The notes beneath the pieces are model-generated. The model did no database searches, was not told where the DNA came from, and saw only the letters and a list, made by a program, of their open reading frames with translations. A stretch of 64,000 bases of DNA, from NCBI GenBank assembly GCA_019234295.1, contig JAFALK010000037.1, forward strand, positions 1 to 64,000, read 5' to 3'. Positions 1-9,300 of this stretch are shown here, piece after piece. This DNA comes from Roseateles sp. Lineage in GTDB: Bacteria > Pseudomonadota > Gammaproteobacteria > Burkholderiales > Burkholderiaceae_C. How positions within the stretch are numbered: the stretch's first letter is position 1; every line of letters begins with the position of its first letter. Both the position numbers and the translations under genes were made by a program.

Positions 1-1
1 G

Positions 2-2161
2 CAGACCCCCGGACTCACCACGGACCAGATCGGCGCCATCGCGACCGCCGACGTCAAGTCCATCACCACCGACGCATTGCGCTCGCTGACCAGCGACCAG
101 CTCAATGCGCTGAGCTCCAACGACCTCCAGGCGCTGAGCACCGCCCAAGTCGCTTCGCTGACCACCACCCAGGTCAGCACCTTGGCCACCGCTTCGCTCA
201 ACGAGCTGACCAGCTCCGAGCTGCGCGCGTTGACCAGCACCCAGCTCGATGCGCTGACCAGCGACCAGCTGAACAACCTGAACTCCACGCAGCTGCAGGC
301 CCTGGCTACCAGCCAGATCGCCGCGCTGACGACTTCGCAAGTCAGCAATCTGGCCACCGCTTCGCTCAACGAGCTGACCAGCGCCGAGTTGCGCGCCCTG
401 ACCAGCACGCAGCTCGATGCGCTGACCACGGACCAGCTCAACGCGCTGAACTCCACGCAGCTGCAGGCCCTGGCCACCAGCCAGATCGCCGCGCTGACAA
501 CCACGCAAGTCAGTGACCTGGCCACCAACTCGCTCAACGAACTGACCAGCAATGAACTGCGCGCGCTTACAACGAACCAGCTCGATGCGCTGACCAGCGA
601 CCAGCTGAACTCGTTGAACTCGACGCAGCTGGAGGCCCTGGCCACCAGCCAGATCGCCGCACTCACGACCACGCAGACTCACGACCTGATCAGCACGCAG
701 CTCAATGCGATGACCACGGCGCAGATCTCGTCGCTGACGACCGCCCAGGTCAGCACCCTGTCGACCGATGACGTGCATTCGCTGACGTCCACTCAGGTGA
801 TGGCCCTGACCACCGGCCAGCTTCAGGCACTGACGACCGATGAGGTCGCAGCGCTGAGCACGCTCGACCTGAGCTCCATCCAGACCAACCATCTGGTGGC
901 CTTCAACTCGGCGGACTTCGGAGCCCTGGACAGCGACCAGATCCATGCGCTGAACACTTCGCAGTGGGCCACGCTGACGAGCCAGCAGGTCATGGGCATC
1001 GGCACCGTGGACATCCCGTCCATCACGACCGATGGCGTGCATGCCTTGACCACGCAGGCTCTGACGGGCTTCACCACCGCCCAGATGGCGGCGCTGAGCA
1101 CGGACGAGGCGGGGGCTCTCAGCAGCAACCAGTTCCACTCGCTGAGCACCGATCAGCTGGTGGCATTGAGCACGGATGCCGTCCATGCCCTGTCGACGTC
1201 GGATATCGCATCGCTGAACTCGGCGCAGCTGGGCTCGCTGCACACGGACCAGATTGCGGCACTGACGACCAACGAAATCTACGCAATCACCACGGCGGAG
1301 ATCCACGGCCTGACGACGGCGCAGATCACGGCCATCGGCACCGATCAGATCCATGGTCTCTCGACCCAGGACCTGGCCAGCATGAACATGACGCAGTCGC
1401 TCGCCTTCAACAGCGACCAGATGGGCGCCATGTCAACGGACCAGACCAACGCGCTGTTCGGCTCGACTCCGATCGCGCTGGACCTGAGCGGCACGGGCAT
1501 TCATACGCTATCGGCCGCGCAGGGCAACACCTTCGACCTGACCGGCGCCGGCTCCACCCAGGAGCACGGCTGGGTCGGCAACGGCACCGGCCTACTGGCA
1601 ATGCTGAACAGCAACGGCACGATCGACAGTGGAGCCCAGCTGTTCGGCTCGGGAACCGTGCTTGCCAACGGTCAGCACGCGGCCAACGGCTTCCAGGCCC
1701 TGGCAGCGCTGGATACGAACCACGACGGCAAGATCACGGCGGCCGACGCGGACTTCAGCAAGCTCGTCGTCTGGGTGGACTCGAACGGCAAGGCCGGATC
1801 CGGCGAGATCTACACCCTGGCGCAGCTGGGCATCACCGAACTCGACCTGAACGCCACCAAGGGCACGACGGTCGACAACGGCAACCTGCTGGGCCTGGTC
1901 TCGACCTACAAGACGGCCGATGGCGCCACTCACGCCATGGACGACGTCTGGTTCAGCAGCAAGGGCGGCACGACCCCGGCGCAGCCGCCGGCCAGCCCGC
2001 CGGCCCTGAACGAATTGCTCTCGTCGCCGCATGACAACGTCCTGCCGGGCGCACCAACGGCCACCGTTGCTGCGGTGCCCATGCACCATGACTTGATGAA
2101 CCCGGCCGTGCTCAGGCACAAGCCGGAAGACGAAGAGGGCGGCCTCAAGCCACTGCTGTAA
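2..2161 (+). CDS. Octapeptide-repeat protein with C-terminal Ca-binding-like region (5' end missing)
   Basis: The reading frame is open to the window edge, so the N-terminus lies upstream; a TTG at 77 is only an internal codon. From base 2 to about 1450 the protein is some 60 uninterrupted copies of an 8-residue unit, L-[ST]-[ST]-x-Q-[ILV]-x-[AGSE]. It ends in a roughly 170-residue globular region resembling the calcium-binding part of FrpC/RTX-type secreted proteins (LDLSGTG, LDTNHDGKI, AANGFQAL, LGITELDL) and a tail rich in Pro and acidic residues ending GGLKPLL. Only the central EF-like loop (DTNHDGKI) looks intact; the flanking loops are shortened compared with the next gene. No catalytic domain is visible. 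Probably secreted or surface-located, by inference. Its function is unknown; databases often give such repeats misleading names. Confidence 0.85.
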   Translation, partial: QTPGLTTDQIGAIATADVKSITTDALRSLTSDQLNALSSNDLQALSTAQVASLTTTQVSTLATASLNELTSSELRALTSTQLDALTSDQLNNLNSTQLQALATSQIAALTTSQVSNLATASLNELTSAELRALTSTQLDALTTDQLNALNSTQLQALATSQIAALTTTQVSDLATNSLNELTSNELRALTTNQLDALTSDQLNSLNSTQLEALATSQIAALTTTQTHDLISTQLNAMTTAQISSLTTAQVSTLSTDDVHSLTSTQVMALTTGQLQALTTDEVAALSTLDLSSIQTNHLVAFNSADFGALDSDQIHALNTSQWATLTSQQVMGIGTVDIPSITTDGVHALTTQALTGFTTAQMAALSTDEAGALSSNQFHSLSTDQLVALSTDAVHALSTSDIASLNSAQLGSLHTDQIAALTTNEIYAITTAEIHGLTTAQITAIGTDQIHGLSTQDLASMNMTQSLAFNSDQMGAMSTDQTNALFGSTPIALDLSGTGIHTLSAAQGNTFDLTGAGSTQEHGWVGNGTGLLAMLNSNGTIDSGAQLFGSGTVLANGQHAANGFQALAALDTNHDGKITAADADFSKLVVWVDSNGKAGSGEIYTLAQLGITELDLNATKGTTVDNGNLLGLVSTYKTADGATHAMDDVWFSSKGGTTPAQPPASPPALNELLSSPHDNVLPGAPTATVAAVPMHHDLMNPAVLRHKPEDEEGGLKPLL
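182..685 (+). repeat. Three tandem 168-bp super-repeats (7 octads each)
   Basis: Inside the first repeat gene, a block of seven octads beginning LATASLNE or LATNSLNE and ending LTTSQVSN, LTTTQVSD or LTTTQTHD occurs three times head to tail, starting at 182, 350 and 518. The copies are nearly identical at protein level and clearly similar in DNA. This suggests recent unequal crossing-over or slippage, whereas the rest of the array has diverged. Confidence 0.9.
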
Positions 2162-2174
2162 GCGTGAACAAATG

Positions 2175-2195
2175 CCGGGGGCCCTGTGCCCCCGG
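2175..2195 (+). terminator. GC-rich hairpin between the two repeat genes
   Basis: The arms ccgggggc (2175-2182) and gcccccgg (2188-2195) form a perfect 8-bp stem with a 5-nt loop, 14 bases after the first repeat gene. There is no T-run behind it, so it could be a weak terminator, an attenuator or an mRNA-stabilising hairpin rather than a full stop to transcription. Confidence 0.5.
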
Positions 2196-2234
2196 TTCCA
2201 CTTTGCAGCTGGCGTCAGGTAGCCTCGGGCGATC

Positions 2235-5200
2235 ATGACCATCGATATAACGGCCCTCAGTACGGCACAGATTGCGGCGCTCAGCGTCACGCAGCTGGCT
2301 CTGCTGCAGCCGAAGGACTGGCTGGCGATGAGCCCGGATCAGGTGGCCGCGCTGACCGAGTCCCAGGTCGTCTCTTTGTCGGCGCGTGCGCTGAACTATT
2401 TGGCCCCCGGCAATCTGGCCGCGCTGAACCTCAGCCTAATCCCGGATATCAAGACATCGATCATCCACTCGCTGAGCATGGCGACAGTGGAGGCACTGAC
2501 GCCCAATATGGTCGCCGCGCTCACCACGAGCCAAGTCTCGGCGCTGACGGTGGACCGGCTCGGCGACCTGAGTTCCGATCAGTTCACGGCCCTGAATTCG
2601 GATCAGTTCCATGCCTTGTCGAGCCTGCAGATTCGCGGGCTCAACACCACGCAGCTCGACGTGATCTCGGTGCCCGAGCTGCAAAGCATGACCTCCGGAC
2701 AGCTGCGGGGCCTGAGCACCTACGAGATCAGCAACCTGAGCTACACCCAGCTGGCGGGTCTTACCACCCGTGAGATGACCGAGCTGACCGGCACGCAAAC
2801 CAAGGGTCTGACCAGTGACCAGGTGTCGTCCTTGTCGGGCGACCAGTTGTTGGCGCTGTCCACGGGCGGGCTGCGTGGGCTTACGACCAGTGCACTCAGC
2901 GCAATCACGCCCGACGTGCTGCAGCAGTTCTCGAACAAGCAAATTTCCTCGCTGACCACTGCCCAGATCGACTCGCTGGGCAGCGATGGCATCAACAACC
3001 TGACCACGCATCAGGTGACCGCCATCACCACGCTGCAACTGCCCGGCCTGGATCCGGCGACGATTCCGGGGCTCGCCGACAGCGTCATCACCTCGCTGAG
3101 CACGATGGCGCTGCGGGGGTTGAACTCCGTCCAGTTCGGCGCGCTGACCCCTAATCAGGTCGACCTGCTCACCACGCGCCAGCTCGGTGCGTTGCAGTCC
3201 ACGCAGCTCAAGGGCATGACCAGTGACCAACTGGACAGTCTGAGCACAGACGAACTGAGAGTGTTCAACACCCAGGCGCTACGCTCGATCTCACCGGACG
3301 TACTGGCCACCCTGGACTCGGACCAGATCGCCGCGTTATCCACGAACCAGGTGCGCTCCATCGGCCTGGCACAGATCGAGGCATTCACCAGCGACAACTT
3401 CGGGTCCATGTCGAGCGACCAGATCGCCTCTCTGTCCTCGCGCCAGCTGCGTGTCATGGGCACCGATCAGCTCGATGGCATCGCCCCGAACAGCATTCCC
3501 TCCATCGGCACGGCCGCTCTCAAGGTGCTCAGCGCCGACCAGATCTCCGGCCTGACGACCGACCAGCTTGGCCAGCTCACCAGCCAGCAGCTCGCGGTCC
3601 TGACGACCCTGCAGCTCAGCGAGCTCACGTCCGCCCAATACGCGTCGCTGGGAACTTCTGCCATCTCGGGCCTGTCAACGCGCGCGATCTCGCAGTTCAC
3701 GCCCGACCAGTTTGCAGAACTCTCGAGCGACCAGTTCCAGGCCCTGACGACCGCGCAGATCCGCTCGCTCAAACCCACTCAGGTCGCTGACCTGACCTCG
3801 GACGAGTTCGCCCTGCTGACGACCACGCAGATATCGGCGCTGACCTCGTCCCAGTTCAGGGCGCTCAGCAGCGACCAGGTGGCGGCACTGTCGGATGTCG
3901 ACTTCGGTGCGCTGAGCTCCACCGTCATCAAGACGCTCACGACAGACCAGATCCAGGCCCTGTCCGACTCAAAGATCGCCTCGCTGACCACAGTGCAGGC
4001 ACATGGCCTGAGTGCCGACCAGCTCAGTGCGCTCACGAGCTCCCAGCTCAGCGTGCTCAACACCGACCAGATCCAGGCCATCGCGCCCACATCCATCCAC
4101 GGGCTAACCACGAACCAGCTCGCTGCCCTGGGCACCAACATACTGTCCGAGCTGACCAGTAATCAGCTCCCGGCGGTGACGGCCACGCAGATCCAGGGGT
4201 TGGATCACAACAGCTTCAACGCGCTCTCGACCAACCAGTTCGCCGAGCTCAGTTCCTTGCAGCTCGGCGCAATCGCGACGGCCGAGTTCAGTGCGGTGAC
4301 GCCGGCCCTGGTGGACGCCATCAACGCAGGCACGCTCCATGCACTGCCCACCAGCCAGTTCGCCGCCATGACGTCGGACCAGGTGGCGGGCTTGAGCAGC
4401 ACCCAGATCGCGGCACTCGATTCTTCGCAGATCAACGCGCTCGGCACCACGATCGCGTCCATCTCGAGCGATGCCATCGCGGGTCTGCGCTTCAACCCGC
4501 TGCAAAACCTCACGAGCGACCAACTGCAGGCGCTGACCAGTGACCAGCTCCAGGGCATGCGCACCAACCAGATCTCGGAGCTATCGCCAGCCGAAGTGGC
4601 GGAGCTCACCCCTGCCGAGATCCAGGCCCTGACGACCAATCAGTTCGCGGCCCTGAACAACCGCCAGCTCGCGGCGATGACGACCGACCAGGTCAGCGGC
4701 CTGTCGACTTCCGACCTCCAGGCGATCAGCGTCTACTCCCTGCAGGGGTTCAATTCGGCACAGATCGGCGTGATCGGGCCATCCAGCTTCGCGGCTCTCG
4801 GGACGGCCCAACTGGCGGCTCTGACGGCTGGCCAGGTCCCGGGCATTACCGGCGCGCAGCTGCAAGCCTTGAGCAGCGACCAGATCTCGCATCTAAGCAC
4901 TGCCTTGCTCAACGCGCTGAGCTCGGACCAGGTCGCTGGCTTCAACCCCAGCGAGCTCGCCTACCTCAGCTCACGCCAGCTTGGCGCGCTGGGCACGGCG
5001 CAGACGGCCGCGCTGACGGCGGCTGAACTCGGCAGCCTGACCAGCAGCCAGTACGTGGGCATGCGCGGTTCGCAGCTCGCCGGACTGGATGCCACACAGC
5101 TCAATGCCGTGCCCACCGACGGCTTCGCCGCCCTGAACACGCAGGTCATCCGGGGCCTCACCACGGCCGAGATCAGCGAACTCGATCTGCCGCATATCCA

Positions 5201-6656
5201 GGCCATGCAGCCCGCCCAGTTCAGCGTGCTGGGCCCCGCTCAGATGGCGGCGATGACCCCGGCCCAGATCGCCGTCATGACCACCGACCAGGTGAACGCA
5301 CTGCACGGCCTGCAGGTGCAGTCCTGGAACAGCAGCCAGGTGGCGGCCCTGAGTACCGATGCGATCGGCGCGCTGAGCTCGCAGCTCATCCGCTTCCTCA
5401 ACTCGAGCGACATCGCCGCCCTGTCCACCGACCAGATCCACGTGTTGAACAGCGCCCAGATGGCGGCCATGAGCAACAACGAGCTCAGCGGCTTCAGCCC
5501 GGCGGACATCGCCGCGCTGACCTCCTCCGCCTTCGCCGGTCTGCCGCTTTCCGCCCTGGCCGTTCTGCCCAGCAATGCCATCTTGGCGCTGTCGTCCGAC
5601 CAGATCCAGGGCCTGGCGCCAACGGTGCTGGCCGCCCTGCCCACGGCCGACATCAGCCTGCTGAGCACCACGGCCATCGCCGCCCTGTCGAGCCAGCAGA
5701 TCGCGGCCATGACCACGGCTCAGATCCATGCCATCGGAACGGGCGCCTTCGCCGCCTTCAGCAGCGCGGAGATGAATGGGCTGACCGTGGCCGACATCCA
5801 CGCGCTAACGACCGACCAGGTGGCTGCCATTACCACCACCATGGTTCTCGGTTTCTCGACCCACGACATCGCCTCGCTCAGCATGGCGCAGACCTTGGCG
5901 CTGAGTACTGATGCCGTGCAGTCCATGAACTCTGCGCAGACCAACGCCCTCTTCCTCGCCACGCCGATTGCGCTGAACCTGGACGGTCACGGCATCCACA
6001 CGCTGTCGGCCGCTCAGGGCGTGAGCTTCGACCTGACGGGCACCGGACACGCGCAGCAATACGGCTGGCTGGCCAGCGGCAGCGGCCTGCTGGGCATCGA
6101 CCTCAACGGCAACGGCAAGATTGACAGCGGTGCCGAGCTCTTCGGCATCGGCACGATCCTGCCCAACGGCCATCACGCAGCCAACGGCTACCAGGCGCTG
6201 GCCGCACAGGACACCAACCACGACGGCAAGATCGACGCCCAGGACGCCAATTTCAGCAAACTCGTCGTCTGGGTGGATGCCAATCACGACGGCAAAACCG
6301 ACCCCGGCGAGCTCAAGACCCTGGCCCAACTGGGCATTACCGAGCTCGACCTCGCCACCAGCGCAGGCGGCGTGATGGACAACGGCAACCTGATCGGCGC
6401 CATCTCGAGTTTCAAGACCGCGGACGGACAGGTCCATCAGATGGCCGACGTCTGGTTCGCGAAGGACACCAGCGCCAGCACGGCACCGAGCAAGCAGGAC
6501 CTGCTCGTGGGTCCCCCGCACGTGGTGCACGACAGCCTTCACGCCGCCGTGGTCGCCCCGCCTGCGTCACCGACGCCGACGGAGGTCCATCAGGTGCACC
6601 TGCCGGCGCATCGGCGCCCAGGCGAGGACGACACGTCCCTGCAACCGCTGATCTGA
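2235..6656 (+). CDS. Giant octapeptide-repeat protein with intact Ca-binding-like C-terminal region
   Basis: A 1473-residue paralogue of the preceding gene. The ATG at 2235 is followed within a few residues by the repeat, and about 154 octads then run in unbroken register to about residue 1236. No signal peptide is present. The C-terminal region carries three Asp/Asn-Gly loops: DLNGNGKIDSGAE, DTNHDGKIDAQD and DANHDGKTDPGE. These match the EF-hand-like calcium loops of FrpC/RTX-family exoproteins. The tail ends DDTSLQPLI, matching the GGLKPLL end of its neighbour. Absence of an N-terminal signal plus a conserved C-terminus fits type I secretion, but no exporter genes lie in the window. It converges on the methyltransferase gene with a 2-bp gap. 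The function is unknown; an adhesin, S-layer-like or matrix protein is plausible. Confidence 0.9.
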   Translation: MTIDITALSTAQIAALSVTQLALLQPKDWLAMSPDQVAALTESQVVSLSARALNYLAPGNLAALNLSLIPDIKTSIIHSLSMATVEALTPNMVAALTTSQVSALTVDRLGDLSSDQFTALNSDQFHALSSLQIRGLNTTQLDVISVPELQSMTSGQLRGLSTYEISNLSYTQLAGLTTREMTELTGTQTKGLTSDQVSSLSGDQLLALSTGGLRGLTTSALSAITPDVLQQFSNKQISSLTTAQIDSLGSDGINNLTTHQVTAITTLQLPGLDPATIPGLADSVITSLSTMALRGLNSVQFGALTPNQVDLLTTRQLGALQSTQLKGMTSDQLDSLSTDELRVFNTQALRSISPDVLATLDSDQIAALSTNQVRSIGLAQIEAFTSDNFGSMSSDQIASLSSRQLRVMGTDQLDGIAPNSIPSIGTAALKVLSADQISGLTTDQLGQLTSQQLAVLTTLQLSELTSAQYASLGTSAISGLSTRAISQFTPDQFAELSSDQFQALTTAQIRSLKPTQVADLTSDEFALLTTTQISALTSSQFRALSSDQVAALSDVDFGALSSTVIKTLTTDQIQALSDSKIASLTTVQAHGLSADQLSALTSSQLSVLNTDQIQAIAPTSIHGLTTNQLAALGTNILSELTSNQLPAVTATQIQGLDHNSFNALSTNQFAELSSLQLGAIATAEFSAVTPALVDAINAGTLHALPTSQFAAMTSDQVAGLSSTQIAALDSSQINALGTTIASISSDAIAGLRFNPLQNLTSDQLQALTSDQLQGMRTNQISELSPAEVAELTPAEIQALTTNQFAALNNRQLAAMTTDQVSGLSTSDLQAISVYSLQGFNSAQIGVIGPSSFAALGTAQLAALTAGQVPGITGAQLQALSSDQISHLSTALLNALSSDQVAGFNPSELAYLSSRQLGALGTAQTAALTAAELGSLTSSQYVGMRGSQLAGLDATQLNAVPTDGFAALNTQVIRGLTTAEISELDLPHIQAMQPAQFSVLGPAQMAAMTPAQIAVMTTDQVNALHGLQVQSWNSSQVAALSTDAIGALSSQLIRFLNSSDIAALSTDQIHVLNSAQMAAMSNNELSGFSPADIAALTSSAFAGLPLSALAVLPSNAILALSSDQIQGLAPTVLAALPTADISLLSTTAIAALSSQQIAAMTTAQIHAIGTGAFAAFSSAEMNGLTVADIHALTTDQVAAITTTMVLGFSTHDIASLSMAQTLALSTDAVQSMNSAQTNALFLATPIALNLDGHGIHTLSAAQGVSFDLTGTGHAQQYGWLASGSGLLGIDLNGNGKIDSGAELFGIGTILPNGHHAANGYQALAAQDTNHDGKIDAQDANFSKLVVWVDANHDGKTDPGELKTLAQLGITELDLATSAGGVMDNGNLIGAISSFKTADGQVHQMADVWFAKDTSASTAPSKQDLLVGPPHVVHDSLHAAVVAPPASPTPTEVHQVHLPAHRRPGEDDTSLQPLI

Positions 6657-6658
6657 CT

Positions 6659-7312
6659 CTAAAGCCCCTGCGTAATCGGCGCTTGCCTCTGGCCCTGCCG
6701 CCGCCTTTCGAAGACGACCACGCTGTCGTAGAAGGACAGAGAGTCCGTCGAGCGCGTGAATTCCGCGACGGGCAAGGCGCCTCGGGCGTGCACGGCATTA
6801 AGCTCATCGATCTTGTGCTTGGCGAACTCCATGAAGCTGCCCTCGCGTCGCAGGCCGCCGCCGAATTCTTGCCAGTAGCAGGTGTGGGTGTCTTCCACCA
6901 TGTACACGCCATTGGGCTTCATGCGGTCGTAAATCAATCCGAAGGACGCGATCATGTGCTTCATCACATGGCTGCCATCGTCGAGCACGATGTCGATCTC
7001 GGGGTACTTTGCAAAGATCGCGTTGATGATGGCCGGATCATCCTGGCTTCCGATGAAGATCTCGACGCCGGGCGCCTCGTGGACCTTGCATTCAGGATTG
7101 ATGTCGACGCCGATGACGCGGCTGCCCTCGCCCAGATACTCCTTCCACATCGCCAGCGAGCCTCCGCCCATCACGCCGATCTCAAGCATGACGGGAGATT
7201 TGCCCCGGAAGCGCTCCAGATGGCGATCGTAGATGTCGAAGTAATGCACCCACTTGTGCAGACGCTTGTGCGAGTTGTTGAGAAAGTACTTGTGGAGGAA
7301 GCCGTCGCTCAT
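6659..7312 (-). CDS. Class I SAM-dependent methyltransferase (TylF/macrocin O-methyltransferase-like)
   Basis: 217 residues starting at MSDGFLHKYF. The start is chosen because a GAGAGG ribosome site lies about 7 bases upstream and the longer in-frame extension is not protein-like. The SAM-binding motif LEIGVMGGGSL is followed by GVDIN and a DIVLDDGSH block, then YMVEDTHTCYW. This order is characteristic of sugar O-methyltransferases of the macrocin/TylF and rhamnosyl methyltransferase type. It is divergent from the glycosyltransferase operon, sharing a 200-bp spacer that must carry both promoters. It probably methylates a sugar made by that operon; the substrate is an inference. Confidence 0.8.
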   Translation of the reverse strand: MSDGFLHKYFLNNSHKRLHKWVHYFDIYDRHLERFRGKSPVMLEIGVMGGGSLAMWKEYLGEGSRVIGVDINPECKVHEAPGVEIFIGSQDDPAIINAIFAKYPEIDIVLDDGSHVMKHMIASFGLIYDRMKPNGVYMVEDTHTCYWQEFGGGLRREGSFMEFAKHKIDELNAVHARGALPVAEFTRSTDSLSFYDSVVVFERRRQGQRQAPITQGL

Positions 7313-7512
7313 GAAGTGTGCCTCTCGGGTTGCCTGAGTCTCTTGGGCCGAATGGGGACTATCTCGCCATACTGCCATTGCCACGCGAGGGGCTAGCCCC
7401 CGAAAAACCCCGCGTCCAACGGTCAGATCAAAGTCCTCGGCCTTCATTACCGATGCAATACGGCCGCTGTTCGGCGGCTGGAGCTGGCAGCGCTCGGCTA
7501 TGCTTGCCGCCG

Positions 7513-8424
7513 ATGGCCCAGCCCCTCGTCTCCATTTTGATCCCCACGCACAAGCGGCCGGACTACCTTTCACAGGCCCTGGCCAGCGCGCGAGCGCAGA
7601 GCTATCGGAACCTCGAAATCATCGTCAGCGACAACAGCGGCAATGATGACAGCCGCGCCGCCGTCGCAGACCAGCTCCGTGCAGACCCGCGCGTGCGCTA
7701 CCTCTCGATCCCCAAGTGCGACTATTTCCAGAACTGGCTGAACGTGATGAGCCAGGCCACGGGCACCTATGTGAACTGGCTGATGGACGACGACCTTTTC
7801 GCGCCGAACAAGGTCGAGCGCATGGTCCACTACTTCGAGACCTATCCGAGCGTCAGTCTGGTCACCAGCTTCCGCCAGCTGATCGACGAGCAGGGCAAGC
7901 CCCTGCCTGCCCTGCCGGGCACGCAGCGCCTCTTTGAGGAGGACACGGTGATGCCCGGCAACCAACTGGCCGAGCACATTCTGCGTGTCGGCCAGAACCT
8001 CGTCGGGGAGCCGACCACGGCCATGTATCGACGCGCCGAGGTCGGCGCCGGCTTCGGTCGCTTCGCGGACAAGACCTATGTGGTCCTGTCGGACCTTTCC
8101 ACCTGGCTGTCGCTCATGCCGGGCCGGCACGTGGTCTACATCCCAGAGGCCCTGTCCTCCTTCCGCATTCACGGTGGACAGGACCAGCGCCGCCCCGGCC
8201 TGCAGCTGCGGGCCAACCTGGAGTGGCTGCAATTGCTGCTCGACAGCCACGAAAACGGCCTGCTCTTCACCGACAAACCCGGCTTGCGCCAGCTGCTGGC
8301 GCAGAAGCTCGCGATCTTGATGCCGCACCTGGCCTTACAGCGTGAGGTGCTGCGTGAACTCGACATGGATGCCGAGGACATTCTGCGCCTGACCCGCCGT
8401 GCCGTGAGGCTGCTTCTGCAGTGA
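7513..8424 (+). CDS. Family 2 glycosyltransferase
   Basis: 303 residues starting MAQPLVSILIPTHKRPDYL, the classic GT-A/GT2 N-terminus. A DDD metal-binding motif lies at residues 92-94 (NWLMDDDLF), and a later LSDLSTWLSL segment fits the acceptor half. No transmembrane segment is seen, so it is a cytosolic nucleotide-sugar transferase. The frame is open upstream, but the MAQPL start begins the conserved fold. It is the first gene of a coupled run that ends at 17205. The donor may be the CDP-3,6-dideoxy sugar made by the following genes; that is an inference. Confidence 0.85.
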   Translation: MAQPLVSILIPTHKRPDYLSQALASARAQSYRNLEIIVSDNSGNDDSRAAVADQLRADPRVRYLSIPKCDYFQNWLNVMSQATGTYVNWLMDDDLFAPNKVERMVHYFETYPSVSLVTSFRQLIDEQGKPLPALPGTQRLFEEDTVMPGNQLAEHILRVGQNLVGEPTTAMYRRAEVGAGFGRFADKTYVVLSDLSTWLSLMPGRHVVYIPEALSSFRIHGGQDQRRPGLQLRANLEWLQLLLDSHENGLLFTDKPGLRQLLAQKLAILMPHLALQREVLRELDMDAEDILRLTRRAVRLLLQ

Positions 8425-8433
8425 ACTGAGTCC

Positions 8434-9300
8434 ATGAAGACCCGACCCTACGTCATCGTCGCGCCCACCTGGGGCCATCGGGCCGACGTGCGCGTGCTGC
8501 ACACCCTCTGCCACGAGCTGAATTCGCTCGGCCTGGACGCCAGCTTGCTGCTCACGGCTGGGCAATCGGGCGACTCCGACACGCTTCTGAACCCGGCCCT
8601 TCACACACCGGTGATCAATCCGCTGATGGAGCGGCACTGGGGCGCCATCAACGAAGAGGCGATCGTCGTCTATGCCGGCAGCGTACCCGGCAACCCCTTC
8701 AACGCCCGGCGCGTGATTCGCTACGTCATGAACAGGCAAGCGCCGGGCGCCGAGGCGGGTGCGCCGGGCGAATACCGCGTCTATCTCTCCAAGTCCTTCC
8801 CCGTCCAGCGTCAGGCGAGCCAGCGCGTGCTTTTCTTGCTGCCCGTGGACCTGGGCCTGTTTCACGCCAAGGGCGCGCAGGCGCGCACCCAGGACATGCT
8901 CTGGCTGGGCGCCGGCGTTGGACTGAACGGCGAAGCGCCGCCCCACCTTGTCCCCATCACCGAGTCCTGGCCCCCCACGCGCGAGGAACTGGCCACCCAG
9001 CTCAGGCGCACCCGGCATCTCCATTCCTACGATGCCGGTGCCCTGCTCAATCTCGAAGCCGCCCTGTGCGGCGCGGTGGTGATCCTGCACCGGCTCGAAG
9101 GCTCGGCGGCCGACTTGCGCGCGGACTTCGAAGCGCACGAGAGCGGCACCGGGGGCATCGCTTTCGGCGATTCGCCGTTCGAAATCGAGCGCGCCGTCCG
9201 CACGCGCCAGGAACTCGTCGAAAATCTGCGCTACCAGCAGGCCAGCTTCCGGCAGCGACTGCTGGATTTCGTGCACGAGACGCAGCTGCATTTCAAGTGA
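8434..9300 (+). CDS. Uncharacterised protein, possibly GT-B-like glycosyltransferase
   Basis: 288 residues starting MKTRPYVIVAPTWGHRADVRVLH, 9 bases after the preceding stop. The C-terminal stretch with SYDAGALLNLEAALCGAVVILH resembles the donor-binding helix of GT-B glycosyltransferases (the N-x-E-A-x-x-x-G region). The N-terminal half (VLHTLCHELNSLGLDASLLL) looks like a Rossmann start. No DXD motif, signal peptide or membrane segment is evident. Its position between a GT2 gene and the dideoxy-sugar genes supports a sugar-transfer role, but I do not recognise the family firmly. Confidence 0.55.
   Translation: MKTRPYVIVAPTWGHRADVRVLHTLCHELNSLGLDASLLLTAGQSGDSDTLLNPALHTPVINPLMERHWGAINEEAIVVYAGSVPGNPFNARRVIRYVMNRQAPGAEAGAPGEYRVYLSKSFPVQRQASQRVLFLLPVDLGLFHAKGAQARTQDMLWLGAGVGLNGEAPPHLVPITESWPPTREELATQLRRTRHLHSYDAGALLNLEAALCGAVVILHRLEGSAADLRADFEAHESGTGGIAFGDSPFEIERAVRTRQELVENLRYQQASFRQRLLDFVHETQLHFK

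Noticed and set aside
964-2034. Long plus-strand frame inside the first repeat gene
   Set aside because: It is a +1/+2 shadow of the repeat coding frame; low complexity of the repeat keeps all frames open, and it has no recognisable domain.
2436-5801. Long antisense frames across the giant repeat gene
   Set aside because: Composition simply mirrors the octad DNA repeat on the other strand. They have no start-site signal and no conserved motif.
6683-7396. Plus-strand frame opposite the methyltransferase
   Set aside because: Antisense of a gene with clear SAM motifs; no independent evidence.
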